Assembly: GCA_016858145.1 (NCBI GenBank)
Contig: JAEHOE010000006.1
Location: 434,001-498,000 of the forward strand
Reading direction: 5' to 3'
Length of the DNA stretch: 64,000 bases
Origin: Edaphochlamys debaryana
Lineage: Eukaryota > Chlorophyta > Chlorophyceae > Chlamydomonadales
Shown: positions 55,867 through 64,000 of the stretch, in pieces
Numbering within the stretch: the first letter of the stretch is position 1
How the letters are laid out: every line of letters begins with the position of its first letter
The notes under the pieces: model-generated
Database searches by the model: none
The model's input: the letters and a program-made list of their open reading frames with translations, nothing else
Told to the model about the DNA's origin: nothing
Program-made: the position numbers and the translations under genes

Positions 55867-58800
55867 GTGCGCGGCCTTGTGACTCGCTCGGGTCATGGGG
55901 CTGATGCACGAGTGCCAGCGCTGCTCAAGTGCTGGGAGCGCAACCGCTTGGACGTGGTCTGCCTGCAGGAGACCCATGTCCTGGCGGGGGAGGAGAACGC
56001 AGCTGCCCTGAAGCTGCGTACAGCCTCGGCGGCTCTGCGCCTCCGAGGTTGGACGCCGTTCTGGAGCGCCGCGGTCACCCTTGATAGCGGCCGGCCGTCA
56101 GGGGGGGTGGCTATCCTCGTGCGTACGGCGCTTCTAGAGCGGCAGCTCGTCACCTATCCGTCGGGACAGGCAGCCCCGGCCGCCTCGCCTGACGGACGCC
56201 TCCTTACACTGCCCCTCTGCTGGGGTGGCCACTCCTTTGTGGTGGCGTCTGCATACCTTCCGGCCTGCGACCCTGCGGGCCAGCGGGAGTTTGCGGCGTC
56301 ACGCCTGGCCCCTCTTTGCGCCGCCGGCCGCCCGCCGCTGGTGCTCGCCGCCGACTTCAACTGGGTTCCGGACGTGCAGCTCGACTCCGTCGCTGGGGCA
56401 GGTCGCTCTAGCGACCCCCCAACTGCCCGGCAGTTCGCAGCTGCGTGCCCGGGCCTGGTTGACTCCTTCCGTCACCTTCATCCGCAGCTACGCAGCTTCA
56501 GCTATGTGGCGCCCAATGGTGGGTCCCGTGTTGACCGGGTCCTCCTCTCGCCGGGCCTGGCACCGGCCCTGCGTGAGGCAGCCATTCGGGAGGCCGCAGT
56601 CTCCGATCATCGTCTTGTCCTAGCAGGCCTTGCCCCAGTTGCGGACTCGCGCCTGGGGCCGGGCCTCCGTCGTGTGCGTGTTTCGTTCTGCGACTTTGCT
56701 GACTTGCGCGACTCCTTGTCTGCCTGGCTTGAGGCTGCTATCGCTGAGGCGCCCGCGGGTGACCGCGAGCTCCTTGAGTGGTGGCCGGGCTTCAAGCGCA
56801 GGCTAGCCGCCCATGCGGGGCGGCTGAATCGTGAGGCCTATGTCCGCCGCGTCGCAGCCGGCGCCGACGAGGAGGCGGCGCAAGCCGCCTTTGACTCGGC
56901 GCTGGCAGCGGCAGCGGCGGGCGACCAAACCGCCGCCCGAGATGCCGTGGTTGCCCGCTCTGCGAGCGCTGCGGCAGCGCTCCGGGCGGCGGCGCGCCCT
57001 GCTGGCGCTGCGCGGCGGGCATGGCTACGCTCAGGCGAACGGCCGTGCCCCGCTGTCACCTCCCTCGTTCGCCCTCCCACGCCGCGGTGCCCGATCCTGG
57101 CGCTGCGGCGACCTAACGGCACGTTGGTCACCTCGCCCACGGCGGTTCCGCAGGTGGCCGCCGACTTCTGGGCTAGCGTGTGCACGCCTGGCCCTGCAGC
57201 GCCGTCGGCCCGCCATGCGGTGCTGACGGCGCTACGGGAGCTGGGGTCGCGCTGCCCAGCGTCGGCGGTCGAGGCCTTGGGCCAGCCTACGGTTACCGCT
57301 GAGGAAGTTCGCAAGGCGCTGGCGGCCTCGCCGCCTGGCAAGGCGGCGGGGGCCGACGGCATCCCAACCGAGCTCTACAAGGAATTCTCCACACAGTTTG
57401 CGCCCCTGTTGGCTCGAGTCTTCACTGCGGTGGGGACTCAGCAGGCGGCGCCAGCTGGCTTTCTTGATGGCGTCATCTCCTCGTTCTACAAGGCGGGCGA
57501 CCGCACGCTTCCCTCCAACTACCGCCCAATCACCCTCCTCGACACCGACTACCGCACCCTCGCCCGTGTCCTCATGCTTCGTCTTCGACCCGTCTTCGCC
57601 CTCGTCATTGGCCCTGAGCAAACTGCCTTCCTTGCTGGCCGCCGCATCGCCGACAACGTGCTGCTCTTGCAGCTGTTGCCGGAGTTGCTGCGGTCGGCGG
57701 GGCAGGCGGGGGCCGCCGTCTTCCTCGATTTCTACAAGGCCTATGACACTGTTGATCGCTCTTTCCTCTTTGACTGCCTGGAGGCGCTGGGCGTCGGATC
57801 GGGCTTCCTAGCCTGGGTCCGCTGCCTGCACACGGGCACCCGCGCCTCAGCCCTTGTCAACGGCCACCTGTCCAACCCGGTCTCCATCTCGGCTGGCGTT
57901 CGGCAGGGGTGCCCCCTCGCCCCTCTCCTCTACCTCGCCGTGGCTCAGGCTCTGTCCTGCTGGCTGCGGCGGTGTCGGGTGGGGTTGGTGGCGGCTGGGG
58001 TGCCGGTGCTGGCCTCCCAGTACGCTGACGACTGCACCCCCCTGCTGGACGGCCCCCACTGCGCTCCTGCATTCCTGCAAGCCATGGAGGTCTTCCGGCA
58101 GGCCTCGGGTCAGCGCCTAAACGTTGACAAAACAGAGCTTATGCCGCTCGGCCCTGCTGCTGCTGCCCCTGTCCTGGAGCGTGTTGCCAGCTCCGAGGCC
58201 GGCACCACCTCTCCGCCGCCCCTCGGGGCGGCGGCCTCCTCTGTGGCCCAGGCGGGTGCGTCCGCTCCCGCCGCGGCCGCAGATACCCCGCACGCAGGCG
58301 CTGCTGCCGCGGTGACCCTTGTGGTCGCAGCGGCGGCGGCGCCGGCTCCTGCCCTCCGCACCGTGTCCTCAGCCCGCACGCTGGGCGTCCTGTTTTGGGG
58401 CGCCCCGCCCTCAACGTTACCTGTCGTCGACTTCGCTCCTGTCTACGCCGTCCTGCAGCGAGTGGCGCAACTGCCGCTTTCTGCCTTCGGCCGCGCTTTT
58501 GCGGCCTCGTCGTATGCGCTAAGTAAAGTTCTGTACCATCTTGAGTTTTCCCGCCTGCCGTCAGCCTCAGCGCTGTCGACCCTCGGCAGTCGTGTGGCGG
58601 CGCTGGTTGATCGGGGCCTGGCTCCGGACGCTGACGCCGACACGCGACGCACGCGCCTGCCTGGCTTGCCGTCGGACTGCCTCGTGCTCCCGCCTGCGGT
58701 TGGCGGCTTCGGCCTCCTACCGCTGCGTGAGCACGTTCAGGCCCGGCATGCTTGCCTGGCCTCACGCTTTATCCAAGGCGCGCTGGGCTTCTTGCCTAGT

Positions 58801-60225
58801 GTGCCCACCTGGGTGGCGGTGGCGATGGCGCAACTTCGTCGTCTCCATCCGGCCGCCCACCCCCTCGCCCTCCTCACTGCAGCCGCTGGCGGGCGCCTCT
58901 TCGGATGCCCCGTCCCCAGCGACTGCCCCGCCCTCAAACGTCTTGTCTCTGCCTTCACTACTCTTCCGCCGCCGGCTGTGCTTGCGTGGGACTTGCTAGC
59001 AGCGGGGCCATGGTGCTACCACGCTCCGCTGTGGGGCAATCCCGCGCTTGATGCTGGCGGCGAGCCTCTACATGTGGCTTTCCCCGACCTCTTCGACGTG
59101 CCTTCGCTTCGTTGCGTGGGCATGGCGGTTGCGGTGGTGGATGCCTTCCGTCGCTTCAACCGTCAATGGGAGCGGCGGCCTGGCGGGCGCCCGTCGCCGC
59201 GCTGGGCTCGCCGTTGCCTGCCCCTGTACCGCTCTGACGTCGTGCTTGGTGTGCTCGGCGTCTCGGAATGGTTCACGCTACCGTCCGAGCTCCACTGCGG
59301 AGTTCGGGCCGCTGGCCTCTTTGCAGCACTGCTGCAGCGTATCCCCCCAGCTTGGGTGGAGGCTGCACGTGCTGCACGGCTGGCGCCTGGTGGGCCGGCC
59401 GCGGCCCCGCCGCTGCTGGCTGCCTGTCGCATCATCGCCCCTGCCGTGGGCTGGACGCTGCCGCCGGGTGCTCCCTGCCGCGTGATCCAGCTCACGGTTC
59501 GGGCCGCTACTCAGCTCCAACTCTCCGCGTCGGTGGACTCGCTGGCGCGGCGCCATCGGGCCTTCGTTGCGGAGGCCCTGTCCCTTCCCGCTGCGCCGCC
59601 TGAATCACTGTCTGCGTTCGCCGCAGCTCTGCGGCGGCTTTGGGCGGTGCGGTGGGAGCCGGAACACAAAGAACCGCTCTGGCGTCTGGCTCTTAATGGG
59701 TTTGCGGGATTTGGGATGCATGCAGCTGATATTGCACGGGGAGTAGGCCCTGCGATGTGCCCATGTGGTGTGTGGATGGATGAAGGGGATCGGGCGCACC
59801 ACTTCTGGTCTTGCTGTGTCGCTGGTGCTCTTCGTGAGGCCCTTGAAGAAGAACTGTACAGATGGACTCCTAGCTATGCCCTCGGCAAGCAGCATTTGTG
59901 GCTCGTGACTCCGCCTGCGGGCGTGTCTGGTGTGACTTGGGATGTGGTCTGCCTAGCTGCGGTGGCTGCTCTGGAGCGGGGACGTCAGTGGCTCTATGCC
60001 GCCCGCCCGGAGACAGGTGCCCCGCTTGGGCGCGCCACCCTTTCTCGACTTGGTTTGCAAGTGGTTGCGGAATTTTGGGCTCGTGTTCGCTCCTTTGCGG
60101 AAGACTGTGGTCAAGGTTTCAGTAAGAAGTGGAGAGACGTTCCGCCCGAGCACCCTTTCCTGGGCGGCGTCGCCGGGAAGCCGCGGTTCAACCCCCCTGC
60201 GGATGTCGAGCCGCCTTCCCCCTGA
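55867..60225 (+). CDS. LINE copy B ORF2: APE endonuclease and reverse transcriptase
   Basis: 1452 residues from the GTG at 55867, 17 fewer than copy A. The missing residues lie in the Ala/Pro-rich linker after the reverse transcriptase (A reads SSEAGTAASGAPAP, B joins SSEAG to TTSPPPLG). APE motifs, KAYD, GVRQGCPLAP, YADD and the C-terminal Cys/His motif are all present, so it could be active. As in copy A, no ATG precedes the endonuclease. Confidence 0.92.
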   Translation: MRGLVTRSGHGADARVPALLKCWERNRLDVVCLQETHVLAGEENAAALKLRTASAALRLRGWTPFWSAAVTLDSGRPSGGVAILVRTALLERQLVTYPSGQAAPAASPDGRLLTLPLCWGGHSFVVASAYLPACDPAGQREFAASRLAPLCAAGRPPLVLAADFNWVPDVQLDSVAGAGRSSDPPTARQFAAACPGLVDSFRHLHPQLRSFSYVAPNGGSRVDRVLLSPGLAPALREAAIREAAVSDHRLVLAGLAPVADSRLGPGLRRVRVSFCDFADLRDSLSAWLEAAIAEAPAGDRELLEWWPGFKRRLAAHAGRLNREAYVRRVAAGADEEAAQAAFDSALAAAAAGDQTAARDAVVARSASAAAALRAAARPAGAARRAWLRSGERPCPAVTSLVRPPTPRCPILALRRPNGTLVTSPTAVPQVAADFWASVCTPGPAAPSARHAVLTALRELGSRCPASAVEALGQPTVTAEEVRKALAASPPGKAAGADGIPTELYKEFSTQFAPLLARVFTAVGTQQAAPAGFLDGVISSFYKAGDRTLPSNYRPITLLDTDYRTLARVLMLRLRPVFALVIGPEQTAFLAGRRIADNVLLLQLLPELLRSAGQAGAAVFLDFYKAYDTVDRSFLFDCLEALGVGSGFLAWVRCLHTGTRASALVNGHLSNPVSISAGVRQGCPLAPLLYLAVAQALSCWLRRCRVGLVAAGVPVLASQYADDCTPLLDGPHCAPAFLQAMEVFRQASGQRLNVDKTELMPLGPAAAAPVLERVASSEAGTTSPPPLGAAASSVAQAGASAPAAAADTPHAGAAAAVTLVVAAAAAPAPALRTVSSARTLGVLFWGAPPSTLPVVDFAPVYAVLQRVAQLPLSAFGRAFAASSYALSKVLYHLEFSRLPSASALSTLGSRVAALVDRGLAPDADADTRRTRLPGLPSDCLVLPPAVGGFGLLPLREHVQARHACLASRFIQGALGFLPSVPTWVAVAMAQLRRLHPAAHPLALLTAAAGGRLFGCPVPSDCPALKRLVSAFTTLPPPAVLAWDLLAAGPWCYHAPLWGNPALDAGGEPLHVAFPDLFDVPSLRCVGMAVAVVDAFRRFNRQWERRPGGRPSPRWARRCLPLYRSDVVLGVLGVSEWFTLPSELHCGVRAAGLFAALLQRIPPAWVEAARAARLAPGGPAAAPPLLAACRIIAPAVGWTLPPGAPCRVIQLTVRAATQLQLSASVDSLARRHRAFVAEALSLPAAPPESLSAFAAALRRLWAVRWEPEHKEPLWRLALNGFAGFGMHAADIARGVGPAMCPCGVWMDEGDRAHHFWSCCVAGALREALEEELYRWTPSYALGKQHLWLVTPPAGVSGVTWDVVCLAAVAALERGRQWLYAARPETGAPLGRATLSRLGLQVVAEFWARVRSFAEDCGQGFSKKWRDVPPEHPFLGGVAGKPRFNPPADVEPPSP

Positions 60226-60535
60226 CTCGGCGTGGTTGTGGTGCTTATGATGATCTCATGTGGCTAGCCCTCTCGGGCTGAGACTGTCGCTGTATGGGTT
60301 GGAGTAGGTGGCTGCCTCGGTGTTGGACATTCCCTTAGGGTACGCCTGGGGTCGGGGGAAGTTGACTCTCTCCCCCTTGTGCGGGGCCGGCAGCTTGCTG
60401 CCCGCTGGCCGCAACCCTGTAATGCGTCATTCCTAATCGCCGGGCTAACTGAGTGTCTAACTCGCCAGTCTAACTAAGCTAACCATAATAGCACCATAGC
60501 ACCATAGCTATGCGCTGCCGACTGATGCTCTAGGC

Positions 60536-61882
60536 ATGGCGTATTACGCGACCGCTGCGCGCGCCGCTCCGGCGCGCTCAGGGCTTACGGTTGATATGCC
60601 AGCATCAGTTAAGTCGTTCCTGGATGGCCAGCGCGTGCGGACGGCGACGTTCACAGCGCATTTCCCTCGCCGATCGCCGGCCACGCTCTCGCGCTCTCGC
60701 CGCGCGATTCAGGAGTCTTTTTTCCAGCAGCTGAAGTCCGCGCTGCCCGCGGCGGGCGGCGCGGACTCGGCGAACCCCTCGCTTCGCATCGGCTTCGCGA
60801 AGGGATGCCTCCTGCGCTCTGTGCCAGGGGGCGCCACTGCTCAGGTGGACATTACGGTCCCCCGTAACTTGTTTGGCTGGTTGGCTGACCAGCTGGACGA
60901 CCGGAGCGGCCTGGAGTCCGCGGCCCTGCCCGGTGGAGTCGCGAAGCTTCGCTGGGTCGGCCGCTGGGACTCCAACGAGGGGTCCTACGTCCGGGCTCGC
61001 CCGCGCCACTTCCTGGCTACCAGCCTCCCGCCGGGCCTGGGCCTCGAGCTGGACGTGGCCCGGGACCTCCTGGGGGCCTGCCTGGGGGGGGTGGAGCTGG
61101 GCGCGCTCGAGGTGTGGTGCCTGCACGGCTGCAGTGCACCCATGCCGTTTACCGACCGGCTGATCGTGCCGGTGCCAGAGGGGGCTCAGCTACCGTCCGA
61201 GGAGCCCTCGTTCACGGTGGTCATGAAGGGCCACGGCGACGTCGTCTTCGAACTCTTCGACATCGACCGGTACCGCGCGCAGGCCGCTGCCGGCCCCTCC
61301 GGGGGCGGCAGCAGCGGCGGCCGTGGCAGCGGGGGCGGGGGCGGCGGAGGCGGCGGCGGCAGCGGGGGGAACGGCGGCGGCAGCACGGGCGGGGGCGGCG
61401 GCGGCAGCCAGGGTGGGGGCGGCGGCGGCAGCAAGGGCGGGGGCGGCGGCGGCGGCAAGGGCGGCGGCGGCGGCGGTGGCAACAGCGGCGGCGGTGGCAA
61501 CGGCGGCGGCGGCAGCGGCGGCGGCAACGGAGCGGCACAGCAGCGGCGTGGCGGCGATGATGCGGCGGGGGGCGGCGGGGGTGTTCGCACCCGCAGCATG
61601 TCCCGGGGCAGGAGCAGCACGGCGCTTCCGCCCCGGGTGCAGGCCACCATGGACAAGGTGGCGGCTCGCCAGGCGGCGGGCCAGCCCCTGGCGCCGGGCC
61701 TCGACCGGCCCTCGGCGGCGCGCAGCAAGTCCCCTCCCGCCGGGCGCGACCCCAAGCGCCAGTGCGCTCCCCCGGCGGGGCGCGAGACGCTGCAGCTCCC
61801 GCAGACGCTTGACGTGGACATGGCCGGCGGTGAGGGCGGCTCCACGGTGGCGCCCGACGGCGCCGCTATGGTCACCGCATAG
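60536..61882 (+). CDS. LINE copy C ORF1
   Basis: 448 aa, intact, differing from copies A and B at a few positions (e.g. PRNLFGW; HGCSAPMP for HGGSAPMP). Confidence 0.8.
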   Translation: MAYYATAARAAPARSGLTVDMPASVKSFLDGQRVRTATFTAHFPRRSPATLSRSRRAIQESFFQQLKSALPAAGGADSANPSLRIGFAKGCLLRSVPGGATAQVDITVPRNLFGWLADQLDDRSGLESAALPGGVAKLRWVGRWDSNEGSYVRARPRHFLATSLPPGLGLELDVARDLLGACLGGVELGALEVWCLHGCSAPMPFTDRLIVPVPEGAQLPSEEPSFTVVMKGHGDVVFELFDIDRYRAQAAAGPSGGGSSGGRGSGGGGGGGGGGSGGNGGGSTGGGGGGSQGGGGGGSKGGGGGGGKGGGGGGGNSGGGGNGGGGSGGGNGAAQQRRGGDDAAGGGGGVRTRSMSRGRSSTALPPRVQATMDKVAARQAAGQPLAPGLDRPSAARSKSPPAGRDPKRQCAPPAGRETLQLPQTLDVDMAGGEGGSTVAPDGAAMVTA

Positions 61883-61938
61883 CCGGCCGTGGGGCACGGC
61901 GCTCGGAGTCAGCTCTGCTGCGGGTTGGCTCCCACAAC

Positions 61939-64000
61939 GTGCGCGGCCTTGTGACTCGCTCGGGTCATGGGGCTGATGCACGAGTGCCAGCGCTGCTCAA
62001 GTGCTGGGAGCGCAACCGCTTGGACGTGGTCTGCCTGCAGGAGACCCATGTCCTGGCGGGGGAGGAGAACGCAGCTGCCCTGAAGCTGCGTACAGCCTCG
62101 GCGGCTCTGCGCCTCCGAGGTTGGACGCCGTTCTGGAGCGCCGCGGTCACCCTTGATAGCGGCCGGCCGTCAGGGGGGGTGGCTATCCTCGTGCGTACGG
62201 CGCTTCTAGAGCGGCAGCTCGTCACCTATCCGTCTGGACAGGCAGCCCCGGCCGCCTCGCCTGACGGACGCCTCCTTACACTGCCCCTCTGCTGGGGTGG
62301 CCACTCCTTTGTGGTGGCGTCTGCATACCTTCCGGCCTGCGACCCTGCGGGCCAGCGGGAGTTTGCGGCGTCACGCCTGGCCCCTCTTTGCGCCGCCGGC
62401 CGCCCGCCGCTGGTGCTCGCCGCCGACTTCAACTGGGTTCCGGACGTGCAGCTCGACTCCGTCGCTGGGGCAGATCGCTCTAGCGACCCCCCAACTGCCC
62501 GGCAGTTCGCAGCTGCGTGCCCGGGCCTGGTTGACTCCTTCCGTCACCTTCATCCGCAGCTACGCAGCTTCAGCTATGTGGCGCCCAATGGTGGGTCCCG
62601 TGTTGACCGGGTCCTCCTCTCGCCGGGCCTGGCACCGGCCCTGCGTGAGGCAGCCATTCGGGAGGCCGCAGTCTCCGATCATCGTCTTGTCCTAGCAGGC
62701 CTTGCCCCAGTTGCGGACTCGCGCCTGGGGCCGGGCCTCCGTCGTGTGCGTGTTTCGTTCTGCGACTTTGCTGACTTGCGCGACTCCTTGTCTGCCTGGC
62801 TTGAGGCTGCTATCGCTGAGGCGCCCGCGGGTGACCGCGAGCTCCTTGAGTGGTGGCCGGGCTTCAAGCGCAGGCTAGCCGCCCATGCGGGGCGGCTGAA
62901 TCGTGAGGCCTATGTCCGCCGCGTCGCAGCCGGCGCCGACGAGGAGGCGGCGCAAGCCGCCTTTGACTCGGCGCTGGCAGCGGCAGCGGCGGGCGACCAA
63001 ACCGCCGCCCGAGATGCCGTGGTTGCCCGCTCTGCGAGCGCTGCGGCAGCGCTCCGGGCGGCGGCGCGCCCTGCTGGCGCTGCGCGGCGGGCATGGCTAC
63101 GCTCAGGCGAACGGCCGTGCCCCGCTGTCACCTCCCTCGTTCGCCCTCCCACGCCGCGGTGCCCGATCCTGGCGCTGCGGCGACCTAACGGCACGTTGGT
63201 CACCTCGCCCACGGCGGTTCCGCGTGGCCGCCGACTTCTGGGCTAGCGTGTGCACGCCTGGCCCTGCAGCGCCGTCGGCCCGCCATGCGGTGCTGACGGC
63301 GCTACGGGAGCTGGGGTCGCGCTGCCCAGCGTCGGCGGTCGAGGCCTTGGGCCAGCCTACGGTTACCGCTGAGGAAGTTCGCAAGGCGCTGGCGGCCTCG
63401 CCGCCTGGCAAGGCGGCGGGGGCCGACGGCATCCCAACCGAGCTCTACAAGGAATTCTCCACACAGTTTGCGCCCCTGTTGGCTCGAGTCTTCACTGCGG
63501 TGGGGACTCAGCAGGCGGCGCCAGCTGGCTTTCTTGATGGCGTCATCTCCTCGTTCTACAAGGCGGGCGACCGCACGCTTCCCTCCAACTACCGCCCAAT
63601 CACCCTCCTCGACACCAACTACCGCACCCTCGCCCGTGCCCTCATGCTTCGTCTTCGACCCGTCTTCGCCCTCGTCATTGGCCCTGAGCAAACTGCCTTC
63701 CTTGCTAGCCGCCGCATCGCCGACAACGTGCTGCTCTTGCAGCTGTTGCCGGAGTTGCTGCGGTCGGCGGGGCAGGCGGGGGCCGCCGTCTTCCTCGATT
63801 TCTACAAGGCCTATGACACTGTTGATCGCTCTTTCCTCTTTGACTGCCTGGAGGCGCTGGGCGTCGGATCGGGCTTCCTAGCCTGGGTCCGCTGCCTGCA
63901 CACGGGCACCCGCGCCTCAGCCCTTGTCAACGGCCACCTGTCCAACCCGGTCTCCATCTCGGCTGGCGTTCGGCAGGGGTGCCCCCTCGCCCCTCTCCTC
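61939..64000 (+). pseudogene. LINE copy C ORF2, frameshifted and partial
   Basis: The endonuclease domain and linker match copies A and B until about 63223. There CCGCAGGTGGCC in copies A and B has become CCGCGTGGCC, a 2-nt loss that leads to a stop at 63246. The reverse-transcriptase frame resumes from 63224 and stays open to the window edge. It has further changes (DTDYRTLARV to DTNYRTLARA, LAGRR to LASRR). Likely inactive. Confidence 0.85.

Larger units (their letters stand above)
54405..60440 (+). mobile_element. Full-length L1-type LINE, copy B
   Basis: Starts about AGCTAACCATAATAGCACC, 14 nt after fragment E, and ends CCTAATCGC at 60440. Nearly identical to copy A, with scattered substitutions and a 51-bp in-frame deletion in ORF2. 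Confidence 0.9.
60478..64000 (+). mobile_element. L1-type LINE, copy C, cut by window edge
   Basis: The 5' end carries the same AGCTAACCATAATAGCACC start after a 37-nt filler. ORF1 is intact; ORF2 has a 2-nt deletion; the sequence leaves the window within the reverse transcriptase. Confidence 0.9.

Overview
The window reads as nuclear DNA of a volvocine (Chlamydomonas-like) green alga. It is strongly GC-rich with third-position G/C codons. Its genes are split by many short GT-AG introns. Histone genes sit in divergent H2A/H2B and H4/H3 pairs whose 3' ends carry the algal stem-loop GGTGTTTCTCAACACC. Histone H3 has the one-residue-shorter K27 region known from Chlamydomonas and Volvox. Gene models below were spliced by hand from reading-frame continuity and splice-site phase.

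Left half (1-27 kb), ordinary genes: (1) an organelle-type rhomboid protease on the minus strand with Ser and His catalytic motifs; (2) two tandem plus-strand copies of a secreted beta-propeller-like protein whose copies differ at the C-terminus (basic Pro-rich tail versus hydrophobic tail); (3) a four-gene core histone cluster, with a 5'-truncated LINE remnant lying between H2A and H4; (4) an unrecognised minus-strand gene near 18.3-19.1 kb; (5) a seven-exon TPR plus RING-finger protein beginning MGCSSS, probably a lipid-anchored E3 ligase; (6) a 129-aa four-exon coiled-coil/membrane protein; and a short fibrillin-like fragment near 25.7 kb.

Middle (27.2-38.8 kb): one large DNA transposon of the KDZ (Kyakuja-Dileera-Zisupton) type. 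It is bounded by nearly identical 1.42-kb inverted repeats. The right arm carries exons 1-2 (CxC domain) of an apparently intact 865-aa transposase read leftwards. The left arm carries a second copy of the same two exons facing rightwards, toward a repeat-rich accessory gene. Intron 2 of the transposase holds about 40 copies of a 50-bp minisatellite with an 800-bp higher-order period. Intron 2 also means the long open frames through the satellite are not coding.

Right (41.8-64 kb): a head-to-tail array, all on the plus strand, of an L1-type LINE (ORF1 plus APE/reverse-transcriptase ORF2). It contains one full copy, then five ~1-kb non-autonomous units that share only the LINE 3' tail, two 5'-truncated LINE ends, a second full copy, and a third copy cut by the window edge. 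Nearly every unit ends in the same 9-mer CCTAATCGC. The architecture resembles the Zepp/ZeppL arrays I recall being described at algal centromeres, so this end of the window may be centromeric.

Limits: no similarity search was possible. Exon boundaries are inferred, and long intergenic stretches are reported as empty where I saw nothing.
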